This document shows, piece after piece, positions 1 through 12,600 of a DNA stretch of 64,000 nucleotides. A model generated the notes under the pieces. It made no database searches and was not told the origin of the DNA. It worked only from the letters and a program-made list of their open reading frames with translations. Numbering within the stretch: position 1 is the stretch's first letter; each line of letters opens with the position of its first letter. Made by a program: the position numbers and the translations under genes. Source of the DNA: Notospermus geniculatus (taxonomy: Eukaryota > Nemertea > Pilidiophora > Heteronemertea > Lineidae); the NCBI GenBank assembly GCA_002633025.1, contig NMRB01001752.1, positions 49,451 to 113,450 on the forward strand, read 5' to 3'.

Positions 1-202
1 ACTACGACTGGTCATTGCGGCAACAAGTGGCACAGTCCAGTCTTACATGAGCAACTGGCTGGAACTAGCGGCAACGGTCGGCAATAGCGTTGCCGGGGCG
101 CGCACATCGACCTGTTTGAGCAACTGATCAGTTGCTGCGGTTTCCAGCCAGTCGCCCACCGTTGCCGGAAACGCCATTGCCAGTAGTTGCTTCCAATCGC
201 AA

Positions 203-517
203 GGTCGATCATCTTCGATAATCGAAGGCCGATCTGCTCACCACTACGTTACATCGCACATCACCCTTCGAGAAATAGACCAGTCGGCGGCGTATCTTGA
301 CACGATGCCAACTTTACCGGGCGACCAATCATATTGCACTTTATATCGGGTCTTGGGCTACCACTCTTTGTACCACGATTCAAATTTTACAACACCGATT
401 CTGATTGGCCTCTTCTTCTCGAGGCGGCAGATACGCCGTGGACCGGTCATTTTCTCGAAGGGTGATGTGCGGTGTAACGCAGTGGATAGCAGATCGGCCT
501 TCGATCATCGAAGATGA
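203..517. repeat. Inverted repeat, ~100-bp arms
   Basis: The sequence at about 203-300 returns as its reverse complement at about 420-517. Both arms share the GATCGACCTTC end and the block CACATCACCCTTCGAGAA. The ~120-bp spacer is unrelated. This is a palindromic miniature-transposon-like structure; the outer ends were not resolved. The first 200 bases also contain imperfect self-complementary GTTGC-rich sequence. Confidence 0.6.
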
Positions 518-683
518 AGGTCGATCTGCTCTCGGCTTTAGTTTCCTTGCAAAGGCACAAGATACAAGGCACCATGGATTACTGCTTCATGCAGTGGACT
601 GGAGAGACGGGGATGATTAATCGATTGCTCGGTGGCGAGCAGTTGCTTGCGATATCACCTGGTGCTGGCTTTAAATAACTTAC

Positions 684-3600
684 TAATGAGTATTCCATGA
701 GGTGATCCTTTACTGGTTTCAGTTCCTCCCCAGACAAGAACATCTTCAGCTCTAACACTTTGTGTACCAATTGTATCAAGGAGGCTGGAAATGGAAAAAA
801 ATCGGTTTATGAAATAAGGATAATATGAAATTGACAAAGTGGCATTGTTAAAGTAAATGATACAGGAAACTTAGGGCCGTATTCAAAAAGGGTGTTTAAG
901 ACTTAGACACATGTAACTTCGTCAAATGCATAGTGGAAGTGTGTGCATTTAATGAAGTTACACGTGTCTAAGTCTTAATCGCGCGATGAATTTTGAATAT
1001 GGGCCTTAGGGAATTTGTTGTGGCAGTGAAACACTCTCACTAACCATAATTTCACGGCCCGCTAAATTCACAATTTCAAATTACAAATTGCCATATTTTA
1101 GAGGATTACTTCCCAAATTCAGCCTAGATGCAAAGGACCTGGAATGCCGCGCAGCAGCCAGATAGCGCAGCTGCTAATATCTGTGCATTTCGCCTTATGT
1201 AAAGAAACAGCCATCCTGGCAAACAGCATGCCAAAAATACCCAGCAAGGCATTAGCGCTCAAATGTTGCATGAGAATTCAGGAGGACTGGAAAGGATGTA
1301 TCGATGGTGAAATCAGTCACTTTGCCGAGGGGTTTGTTTGTAATTTTAGATTTAATTCCAAACTGATGAATTGATGACATCACAATGACGTCACGGATTT
1401 ACCCAAACCACATTATAGCAACGCTAGCGCACGTCACTAGCACTGCACGTCTTGCTGGCACTGCACATCTCAGTGGTTCAGTGTGGAATGATCGTTGCTT
1501 TGCAACCAAGGGCCCCGGGTTCGAATCCCGTCCGCTGCACATTTTTTTCTTTTTTTCTTTTTCCTTTTTTAGCATCTTAAATTGTCTTTTCTTCTTTTTT
1601 ATCCTCATTAAGTTATTTTCAAGATGTTGCAATATTGCTGCCATATGCGAAATAAATCATTCAATTAAGGCACAGGATTACGGCTGTTCTTAGGGGTACG
1701 GCAGTCAGTATCTCCGCTCTGGGCCCAACCCTAATCCTAATCCTAATGGAATATGTATCAAAAACTGCCGTAACAATAGCAGTACCTGGTTTTACCCATA
1801 TAAAAACAATAATGTCCTAGTAATAACTGTTTCCCTGGCTTCAGGGACATCAACCTGTCCGCTGAAGCCAGGGAAACAGCCCAGCACCCCCCCCCAAAAC
1901 ACAGCCAACACACAACGCAGCCCCTTGCCCAGTTCCCTCAGTCTAGATTTGCAGTTGATCATGTCCTAAATGGTATTCGAAGGTAGCAAAGCCACAATTA
2001 ATTGTGCAAATATACATTAGTAGGAAATAATTCCCACTGCGAGTACTGTAATAGATTCAAGATGGCGGTGTTAGATTCTCTATTCAGACACCTTGACTGG
2101 CACGACCCCCCCCCAACACACACAGTTTTTCATACAACCAAGGAAGAAACATCGTAAGGAAGGGGAAATGGTTCGAGAAAAATCCAAAACTGGGCCTTGA
2201 AGCTGAAAAATGAAATTCAGTGCTTTTCAAGGATGCAGGAACCATGAATGAGCTTGCGGCGTGCCGTCCCCCAGCACTGAAAAGATAATCAACATACCAA
2301 GACCCTCTGGTGGCCTGTTTTCTGGAAAGAGTCTCTTGAACCTCGTCAGGGAGTTCTCGCACTGTCCATGGAGCCAATTTCCGCAGGTCGTCAGCGTGTT
2401 CAACTCATCTTCCGTCAGGATCATCCGACTGCGACATGTTGGCAACATGGCCGTAATGCTCGCCACGTGTGATATCACATGCTGCACAAACCAGGGCTCG
2501 TTCATAAAATTCTCACTCAGGTACTCGAGGTACACTAACTTACGGTACATTTCTCCCTAAAACAAAACAAGAATAGGTTTCTTTGAATTAAACCTGCAAA
2601 TGATTCTCCAAGACCCTGTAGGCCTTTTTACACGGTGCCGGTCCATTACAATAAGAAAACTGCCCGAATGGGTGATCCGAGTAACCCGGATTGCACGAGT
2701 TGATTTTCTTCGGCCGTGAAAGCCTGAGACCGCAGGTCGAGGGCTTTCAGGCCGGAGAAAATCAACGAGTGCTATCCGGGTGACGAGGATCGCTCACGAG
2801 GGCAGGTTTATTTTTATCTCACACCACAACCATGATGAAAAGAATCCACAATCACGGCAAATAACACAATTTTTGTAAGAAAAAGTTAGAAAAAAATGTG
2901 AAAAAATATGATCGTGACGTTACATCGCGCCATATGATGTTGCGTGTCAGGCCTGGTTTCTTCGCTACTCAACGTCATATGATGTGCCGAGGTGACGTCA
3001 CGTCACTGTTGGAAAGGGATTTCCCGAGGGCGATCCGGGCGGTCAGCCTGACCGGTCAGTCCGGGCTCAGATCGAACTGATTGCATGGCAGATCGCCCTC
3101 CATGAAAGGGGAATCCCCGTCACCCATTTTTTGCTTTTTTTCGTTTAGTCGTTGGTATTTTAGTGAGTCATGCATGTAATGCTGAGGAATACCTATCTGT
3201 CGTAGTCATAACATGTAAGTTTGATTGTGTTTTATCGGAAATATTGGCATTTTTATGAAACGTCATGCTCGATGACGTCATCATGGGTGTGTGATAAAGA
3301 TCGAGATTAGATCGAGGAGGGTTTGGTTATTTTCCCCGTGTAAAAGCGAAACAACTGACCTCCACCTTCCTCGGACCAGTTCAGTTCGCCGTGTGAGTCT
3401 CGGGAAGGTGGAGGTAGGTGCAGGCCGGTTATTCTCTCGTGTAAAAGCGAACCGACCTCCACCGGCCTCGTGCGGGATTGAGCACACTACCTGAGTGACA
3501 TCACTCGCATACTTGCTGTTGAAGTTATCTGTGAAGAAATTACGTGCGAGATTTCTCAAGCACTGCTCATGATGTTCGAAGCACAGTTTATTGCTTTTTA

Positions 3601-6600
3601 GTGATTATTTCTGGGATATTTTTTACTTACGATATTGTAAATGTTGATACACACTATCTAGTGGCACGCACTGAATTAGATCCGAAGACCGGCCTAGATA
3701 TGCGAATGACCATGTGCTACAGTTGTGCTCAGATATAACTTCCTTTGGGCCGTGTTAAAAACGTTAATCGCTAATCACTAGCGATTTACTCTCTTATGTG
3801 GTCGCGAAAAAATGTGATTTAAACGAATAAATTGATGCCGATCGTCGCAGGTGAGATGCAACTGCAGTCATGTCATACCATATCAGTGACTGATTAGTTC
3901 CACATGGTTGTGGCTCAGACGCAAAGTGATCCGGAAAAGTCATGCACCACCCTAACCTGTTCAGTGCCGTTGCAAGGTCAACTTGACATCAGCATAAGTC
4001 TAGATAAGTACAGTCCTCCCTCGCTATTACGAACCCCTCGGGGTCCAAGGGGTAAGTTCGTAATAACGAGGAGTTCGTAATAGCGAGGATTCGTCCGTGG
4101 GGGCATGATGACCACACTGTAGGCTGCCACAATCAGCTGACTAAACAGTGTGTGTGTATCTGTGTGCAGCTATGCATGCGTTTCCCCGTGTGATACGCCA
4201 AGTCAAGTGTAGACAAAACATGAGTTTAATCATTCAATTTACTCGCAAAGTTGTATTTATCCCAATTATTGTGAAGAAATAATAATCCATTAAGAACTTA
4301 ATCACACTTTGTAGTAGATGAAAAGTCATACATGTACTTGAGAGACACGTGGAAAGACCAGAAACGCTGCACTGCTTATGTGGGCCACGCCACCGGTCGT
4401 CGGACATGTTGGATCACTCAATTCAATTCAGTGTCTAACACTCAGTCCAATTCAGTTTCTAACAAACAAACATTCTTTGTCATGTTTAGAGCATAATTAC
4501 TGCGTACATATACATGTATTTGACTGATTAAACGCTCAAACATGCATTAATCAAACCCAAGGTTGGATAATTTGGTTTGTATTGTACACAACGTAACTGA
4601 TCATGGTGAGGAATTGGGTCTCACGGCTGACCGAACATGCCTAAATACACACATGCCGTGAAATTTTGGGAGCCAGACGTTGGGTTCGTAATATCCGGGA
4701 GTTTGTAAAATCGAGGTACGTAATAGCGAGGGAGGACTGTATCACTTACCACTTAGTCATGAAATTCACGACATTGAATATTTGGGATATTCTAGAATCA
4801 TAACTATGATGTTATGTTCGGAGACTGGAGTTTTCGGTCTACTTACCACTCCGTATCTTAGGCCAAATTCTTTCAGCAGACGCCTTGAAGCAGATGAGAG
4901 TGGAGTTCTTGGTCCACTGACACCATTTCTGATTGACTGATAAATTCTTTCATATCTGAAAAAGACACAGAGTCTCAACCACAAAATAGAGAGTTTTTGC
5001 AATCGCCCAGATAGACATACAACCACATTCAGCTTACGGTTTTCTATTGTCTGATTAACCCTTTCGGAACTGGATGAAGTTGAAAAGTGTACATTTTGTA
5101 ACATGAATTTCTGATGTTTCTACAAAAACGTGCCCAGCTCCCAAAATTTGCAACCAAAACTGGTGACAAGGCACTCATTATGGAGGCAACTAAATGGGCC
5201 ACGACCTCATGCAGGTTTGCTTATTCCAAAATGTCTGTGAGAGAAACAGGCCAGAGCCGAAGATGCAAGTTTTGATAAAATAGTCGCATTCTGCCTATGT
5301 TTTCGTCAGGTTGTCAATCTTTAGACATCTATATCTTGATAACCGTTGCTCCTATGCGTCTGAAAATTGGTCAAAATAAGCTACTTTTTTCTCCTCTTTC
5401 TTTTGACGCTAGTTGCGTCGTCGTAGCTGGAGATGTCCGGAGATATGGCCATTTTGTCACGAGTCAGATTCGCACTTTGGAGTCAGTCAATCTAGACCCC
5501 ACGACAAACGTTTAAACGCAATTTTACCAAGGTGTCTTCGAACAGATCAAATTCGCGTATTCAGGGGGGGTAGTCTCGCATTAAAAAAATATGCAAAGAG
5601 AACATCAATCGGTCCACTGGTTACGATTCTATGTCAGTTTGAATGTCCAAGGGTGTGTGGTACTTGCCAAACGGCGAGATCCGTCCCCGAAGGGTTAAAC
5701 ACCCGAACAATAGATAAACGTAGTTGTTGGCCTAAACCGGAAAATTCACAAAGTTTAATAATCTATCCAGGACAGATGGTCATAAATTTGTGACCTGCTC
5801 TAGCAAAAGTACGTACAAGTCACAAATGAGGAAAGGGTCACCTGCATGTGCCTACTTTTGCTTGATCGGGTCACATTTTCACTATCTGCAGTAACTGTTC
5901 AGCAATGAAACGGTTAAAAACTCACCCCAGAAGTTTCTTCATGAGCTGTTTATACTCCTCATGTTTGCCTTGAAGGGACTCAGTATGAAGTGTGACCGGT
6001 GATGGGATGGAGTAATGCCAGAACTTTGCCAGGAGTTGCGTGATATGCTGACGCTCCCATTGCTGCCATTGATCATATGCATAGCGACTCTGGAAGGAAA
6101 AACAATTTGTGACCCGGCACAGCAAAATGAGTCACATGTTGCTCAGAAGGTGAGCCTCAATGAACTAAGATGACACCAGCAGACAACGGCAGAAACAGAT
6201 TGCTTCTGATTTTACAATAGGCAGACAATGTTGAAACTGACAAACACTTGGTCTCATCCTGCCAAGCTAAGAGCGACATGCGACTGGTTTTGCTGTGCCA
6301 GGTCACACATGTGACCCATGCCAGCAAAATGAGCCAGAATGCGCACAGAAGAAGACCCAAAGTGAACCAACGGTTTGTTGATTTCAGGATTGTCTGCCCA
6401 TTGTGGAATTTGACTTCGTCCATTTCTGCAATATTGTTCTCTGGCGTCATCTTGGGTCTTCCTTCCGGCGCATTCTAACTCATTTTGCTGGCATGGGTCA
6501 CATATTATGATGGTCTAGGTTATCCAGGTCAGAACAACAAGGAACCCGACATTTATCCCGACAGGTCGGCGCTGCGAGTGATGCGACCACCACAACGTCG

Positions 6601-9600
6601 TTTTAAGTGTTGTGTCATGACATCTTTCATGACATGTTGTGCCTGTACATCTTTCTACACAGAGGCAGGTCCACGTTTCGGAAAAGAGGGGGTGCACTGT
6701 GTTAGAAACATTGAAATCTGCAGTGAATTTCAATGATTTGCTCCAAATTTAATAATTTCACGGTCAATTTTACAGATTTGTTGGCCGAAAGGGAGGCATG
6801 TGCCAAGTGTCCCCCTTGGATCCACACCTGTAAGGGGAAAGTGATGAAATAACAGAAATTTTCATCTGCAACAAGATAATGCAAATTTTAACCCACTTGC
6901 CACTGGCCAATTAGCCTAATTGTGTACCGAGCATAATTTATGCCAAATTGAACGGACGACAAATCGGCTTGATCTCGTTTTGCAGTCACCTGCTCGGAGA
7001 TTAGTTCCATGTATTGATCATACATGGCGACACCGTGCAATACATCGTTAAACCAAGTGATAGGCATGGTACACAAACCGTACTACGCATATTTTAGAAC
7101 CCCGATCTTATGGTACGGCTCCCATACCATACGTAACTAAAGCAGGGCTGCCAACCCTTTATCGTCCAACTGTGTACTCCTAGGTATAACTTAGTGTACT
7201 TCAAAATGTATTTTAAACTATGCCTCAAAATTAGGTGTATTTTCCTTCCAAATAAGTGTATTTTGTGCTTTGTGCAGAAGGAAGACTAATTTTGCACTTT
7301 GGCGTGTAAAAAATGACACTGGAGGCCATTTTGAACAAAAAAAACAAAAAACAATTTTTTTCAAAAAAAAATTTTTTTCAAAAAAAAAATTTTTTGACAT
7401 TTTTTTATCCCCCGTCTTGACAATCCTGGCAGAATCCCTGATAAATAGCACATTCCTTATTCCACTATTGAAGTCGGGCTCTCAACAACAGTTAGGATAA
7501 TGGCTGCTGCCCCTGGACAATTTTAGTCCCCATATTAGTTTTTGGTAATGAAATGGTCCATGGACCATGTGCTCACCGGGTTGGACAAAATAGTCTAATG
7601 ACAGAGGGAGGTACATATCAGTTATGAGCAATCTGGGTCAAGTCATTCCCGTGTAGGACTTGGATGATTTTTGGGTTTATGCCACCTGGCGACCATATTG
7701 GATGTCCGATTGGGGCCGGAACTTCACATGCACATGAAGGTCATCTGCAGGGGCCACATAGCACATTGGAGCGCTTTAGGTCCAAGTCGTTCCGGAGTTA
7801 CAGCACTTTGATGATTTTCAGGTTACGCCACCTGGCGGCCATATTGGATGTCCAATCGGGCCGAAACTTCACATGCACATAAAGGTCATCTGCACGGGGC
7901 CACATAGCACATTGGAGCGCTTTGGGTTAAGGCGTTCCTGAGTTACAGCACTTTGATGATTTTTGGGTTACGCCACCTGGTGGCCACGCTTGAAGTCAAA
8001 TCAGGCTGAAATTTGACGTGCATGTAAAGGTCATCTAGANATTTCAAATTATTCTCCAAAGTGACCAAACATTTCTATGAATATCAAACTGCCATGGATA
8101 ATCTTGAACAATGGTTTATAGCACGTGACACAAAATTATTGCCGAAGTTTACATGTTTGGCCGATTTTTTACGCGACCTTGTCATGAAGCGCATAGATTT
8201 TTTCTTCACTTGTCCCATCACCGGTGGAATTACACGTCAATGATCCTGAATAAACATAGCATCTAGACATCACAGTATTTCATATCAGCGAACTCTACTG
8301 TTCACGGATGCAGCCACCGAAAATCGGGAATGTTTTTGCAAAGTTTACAGACTGACTGTGATGGCCATGTTCCGACGCTGTCATTGGTATTGTTATTGCC
8401 CCAGTCTGTCCTGAAACCTTTCAATAGAATTCAGATGAGCTGCTCATTCAGCGCTACAATCTGGCCATTTTCAACCGGTACCCGTTTACACCTGGGTGGA
8501 AAGAGTCAAAATCTCAATGACACAGTGGGATTCGAACCCGGGACCCTCTGACTGCTAGTCAGAGACCCGAACCACTACACCACCGTGGCTCCTTAAAGAT
8601 ATAATTCAGATATATCTCACACTGGGCGTTACCTACCTTTGGTTGACTTTTCTTTCCAAATCGACTGAAGGCGACTCGGTCGTACTGCCGTGCTCGATCC
8701 TCATTCAACCTGAATGCCTTCCGTAAGATATCGCACAGCGTTTCAGCCTGAATCAAGGTGGCCGTGTCTTCGTCTTCGTTTGTAGCCAGCGGCACCTCTT
8801 CGTGAAGAATAGGCCCCAGATCTTCCTCGTTTATTGTGAATGTGAACACATGACGTGGAGCTGGTGAGGGGGTATTCGGTGATGCAGGTGGGTCTGGGGC
8901 GCATAATTTGGGGAAATAGGCACACAGGATGGCATCTCGGTACAGCTGGAAATCCTGAAAAAATGAAATATCTTCTGATCCTTTTTGTTTTTCCTTTGGA
9001 CATGATGGGCCGTATTCAAAAGGGGTGTTTAAGACTTAGACACGTGTAACTTCGTCAAATGCATGGTGGAAGTGTGTGCATTTAGTGAAGTTACACGCGT
9101 CTAAGTCTCCAGGCTCCAGGTGACAAAAAGTGGAACTAAAAGTCACTTGAAAAGTCACAATCATGCACCACATGCGGCCAGCACATGTTTTTTATCAATA
9201 ACTTGGTCACCTAGATTCCACCATTAACTTAACGTTAACAAGGAAGAGATAATTTTTTGATCACAATATTTACTCAACTATTATTGATTCAATAAAATAC
9301 AGGGTGTCCCAAAAAAAGTCCATGCCAAAACTGGGCAACCTCAGAATCTCGGTTGACTCACATCTTGATAAGGTCCTGTGACCTTCTTACAAGAAAAACA
9401 GTCTTTATTTCATCAAAATCAGTCAAGCCAATGAGAAGTTACGTCAGATTTTGTGCAGCAAGGTTACCCCCATTCCAAGAGTTTTGTTGAAAAATTGCAC
9501 TTGGTTAATCGTTCACGAAGAAGGGTTCGACTTACTCGCACAAAAAATTACATAACTTCTGATTGGCTCAATTATTTTGATGAAATAACGACTATTTTTA

Positions 9601-12600
9601 GATGTAAACAGATCCTCTATCAGAATCCAGAGAAACCTAGGGCCATATTAAAAGAGGGTGATCATCGCACGATTTAGACTTAGATGCATGGTGTAACTTC
9701 ACTAAATGCACACAATTCCACCATGCATTTGACGAAATAACACGCGTCTAATTCTTAAAGGACCACAGTATTGCTTCCCAATCCTGCGTTACACCTACCC
9801 GCGTTAAGGAAGACCTCTATTGACGACTTGGTAAACTACGCACGCTACTACGCGCATTGTAGTGTAATCATACATTCTCCAACACTTGGGCGAAAAGCTT
9901 AACTACAGTATTGGAGAACGGGTACGGTGGCGCCGGCTGTCGACAGAATGTGGCAATACAGTGGTGCTTTAAATGCCCTTTTTAATAGGGCCCCTATATT
10001 CTGAGGTTGCCTGGTTTGGCCTGGACATTGTTTTTGGGACACCCTGTATAATAACATTGGAACAGTAAAGATTTCGAACAGCAGATCTCTTGTAAAATGA
10101 TTCCCTACCTCGTCATCCAGTTTGTCCACATACCCCCTCTCCTGCACCTGGCACGTCATTGCCCCTTCTTCGACTGCGAGGCTCTTATTACCTGGTTGCA
10201 CCTGAAAAAATTACAGCTTCAGCACAATGCAGGGTTACACACCATTATAGTGGGGCTGAAGGGGTTATTGTCATCCTGGGTACACATAAAGTGTCGTCGA
10301 TGTCGTCAAGTGAAATTGTACCCTGGGTTCACTTTCTTGTTACAAACTGTACCCAGGTTCTGATTTGGAGACCTCGGGGCGAGGTTGTTCTTGGTGAAGT
10401 TACTTGATGATTGTGCATGCGAGATGGCCACGCAAAAAGTTAAAGAAGAGAAGTTGAAAGAATTTTGTTTTTGACTACTAGTAGCTGGACAGTTTTCAAC
10501 ATGTTCAACCTCAGATGGTTACAGAGAAAGTTAATCAACTCGCCAGCTGGACAAGAAAACATGTCATTATGTATGTGTGCATTGGCCATGATGGGTGTGT
10601 CTGATTATGTGTCATAGCAACACTACCACCTGGCGGAGGATCGTGGAACCAACCTACGCTAATTCACGTATCCGACAAAATCTTGAGAATGAGCTGACGC
10701 CATGGTATATGGTAACATCATGACGTCGTCAACCAGAATTCTGGTCTATCGCAGTGAATGCGTTGACATTATGGACAGGAAAACAGGTCTGTGGCGTCAC
10801 TTGTAACATCAACCTCCTGCGTTCAGTGTCATGACGCCGTTCTGTCCCGGTGTACCAGGAGATGGCAGTGAAGAGGAACCACAGGAAATGCCAATGGGAA
10901 CTCACCGGCACCACTCTGACATTGCTGAATGTTGTAGGACATCCCGACCTCGTTAAGTTTGCCCGGCAGATTCTTGCACTGAAAAAAACAGGAGGTATAC
11001 AGGTGAATTTACAGGATTCGAAATACATGTAATATTTTTCAATCGGTTAGCACATTTAAACTTTGATTAGCACATTGTAGGAAAACGAATAGAATTGCCA
11101 GATCAGTTTCATAAGCAACACCCCAAACTTGGGTTGCAAATTGCTGTGCGAATCATCTTATTTTGAACCCGGATTTCAGGACCCATAAATACAGGGTTTA
11201 CTTGTATAATAAACCCTTGCCTTGTCAACTGGTTAAATGGATAGAAGGACTGGCTGACACATATAAGGCCTTTTTACATGGAGCGGGTGCGCTCCGGATC
11301 GAGACTGGATCAAGGAGGGTTCGGTTATTTTCCCCGTGAAAAAGAGAATACAACTGACCTCCACCTTCCTCGGGCCAGGCAATTCGCCGTGTGAGTCTCG
11401 GGAAGGTGGAGGTAGGTGCAGGCCGGTTATTCTCTCATGTAAATGCGAACCGACCTCCACCGGCCTAGGGCAGGATTGAGCACGCTACCTGAGTGACATC
11501 ACTGGCATACTTGCTGTAAGTTAGCTGTGAAGAAATCACGCGCAAGATTTCTCAAGCACTGCTCGTGCTGTTAGAAGCATAGTTTATCGATTTTTAGTGA
11601 TTATTTCCGGGATATTTTGTATTACGATAACTGTAAATATTGATACACGCCATCTAGTGGCACATATTCAAAGAACCGACCTCCAACTAGAGCACAATGT
11701 GTTAATGTTGTCTAAACTAGTGTACCCAGGTTACAGGGTTAGGATGGTTAGCGTTGACGGTTAGGGTCAGGACTTGGTTTTGGATTAGGGTAGGGGTCAG
11801 TGACAAGGGTTGAGGGTCAGGGTTGGGGTTAGGGTTAGGGGTTTGGGCTAGGAATTAGTGTGTAGGATCAGGAATGGACGAGATTCACCCATTCAGCCCA
11901 ACTAGATCGAGGCCGGTTACCGAACCCGCACCGTGTAAAAGCGATCAATCCATCCTGAACCGAACCCGCCCGAAGAGGGTGGAGGTAGGTTTCCTCGAAC
12001 CCGCAGCGTGTAAAAAGGCCTAAAGGCCTACTTGTCCAATCCACTAAGATGAAAAGAATAGAACATGGTCTGTTTCAGGGCGGACACGTTTTCAGGGCTC
12101 GAGAGAACCCCTGAAAAGTGTCTCTTGACTTTACCCCTCCCCCCCTCAACAAAGAAAGGATTCTTGCAATTTGGAAATCTGATTCACAAGTATGTCCGAA
12201 GTGCTGCGTTTATAAAACTAAAAGAATGAACTGTTTTAAGAGTCCAGTGATTTTGCATACGAAAATAAGAAATTCATTAGCGGTAGTTCGAAAGACAATG
12301 GAACCTTTGGCTTTGTTCAGCACCTTTAACCTGATTCAGTACAGTAGAAAACGCATAAGTCGGATTCAAGTGGATCAGACAATTTCATCCGACTTAGAAG
12401 AAATCCGTCTTGTGTAAGTCAGATAATATCCGAGTTGTGTGAAAGTCGGACAAAAATCCAACTTCTGGCATGAGGAAGGGCAAAACGGCCGCGATGGAAA
12501 TGGATCCAAAGCTCCACCGTGAATAAAAACACACGAACTGAAGAGTAGTGACGCGCGATCCAACTTACACGATGGATTTTTACTAGAAATGTATTAGAAG

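Noticed and set aside
655-837. Alternative minus-strand frame reading DVLVWGGTETSKGSPHG
   Set aside because: It uses the same exon borders, but only the neighbouring frame (SLIQLVHKVLELKMF) joins in phase with the exon at 2556-2298.
1470-1541. Functional tRNA-Ala gene
   Set aside because: The box elements are present, but the acceptor and anticodon stems do not pair.
7640-8040. CRISPR-like array
   Set aside because: Three ~147-bp units repeated along their whole length in a eukaryotic genome, with no constant short repeat and unique spacers; it is an ordinary tandem repeat.
8518-8593. Functional minus-strand tRNA-Ala(AGC)
   Set aside because: The anticodon hairpin is good, but the acceptor stem and T stem are broken and a SINE body follows.
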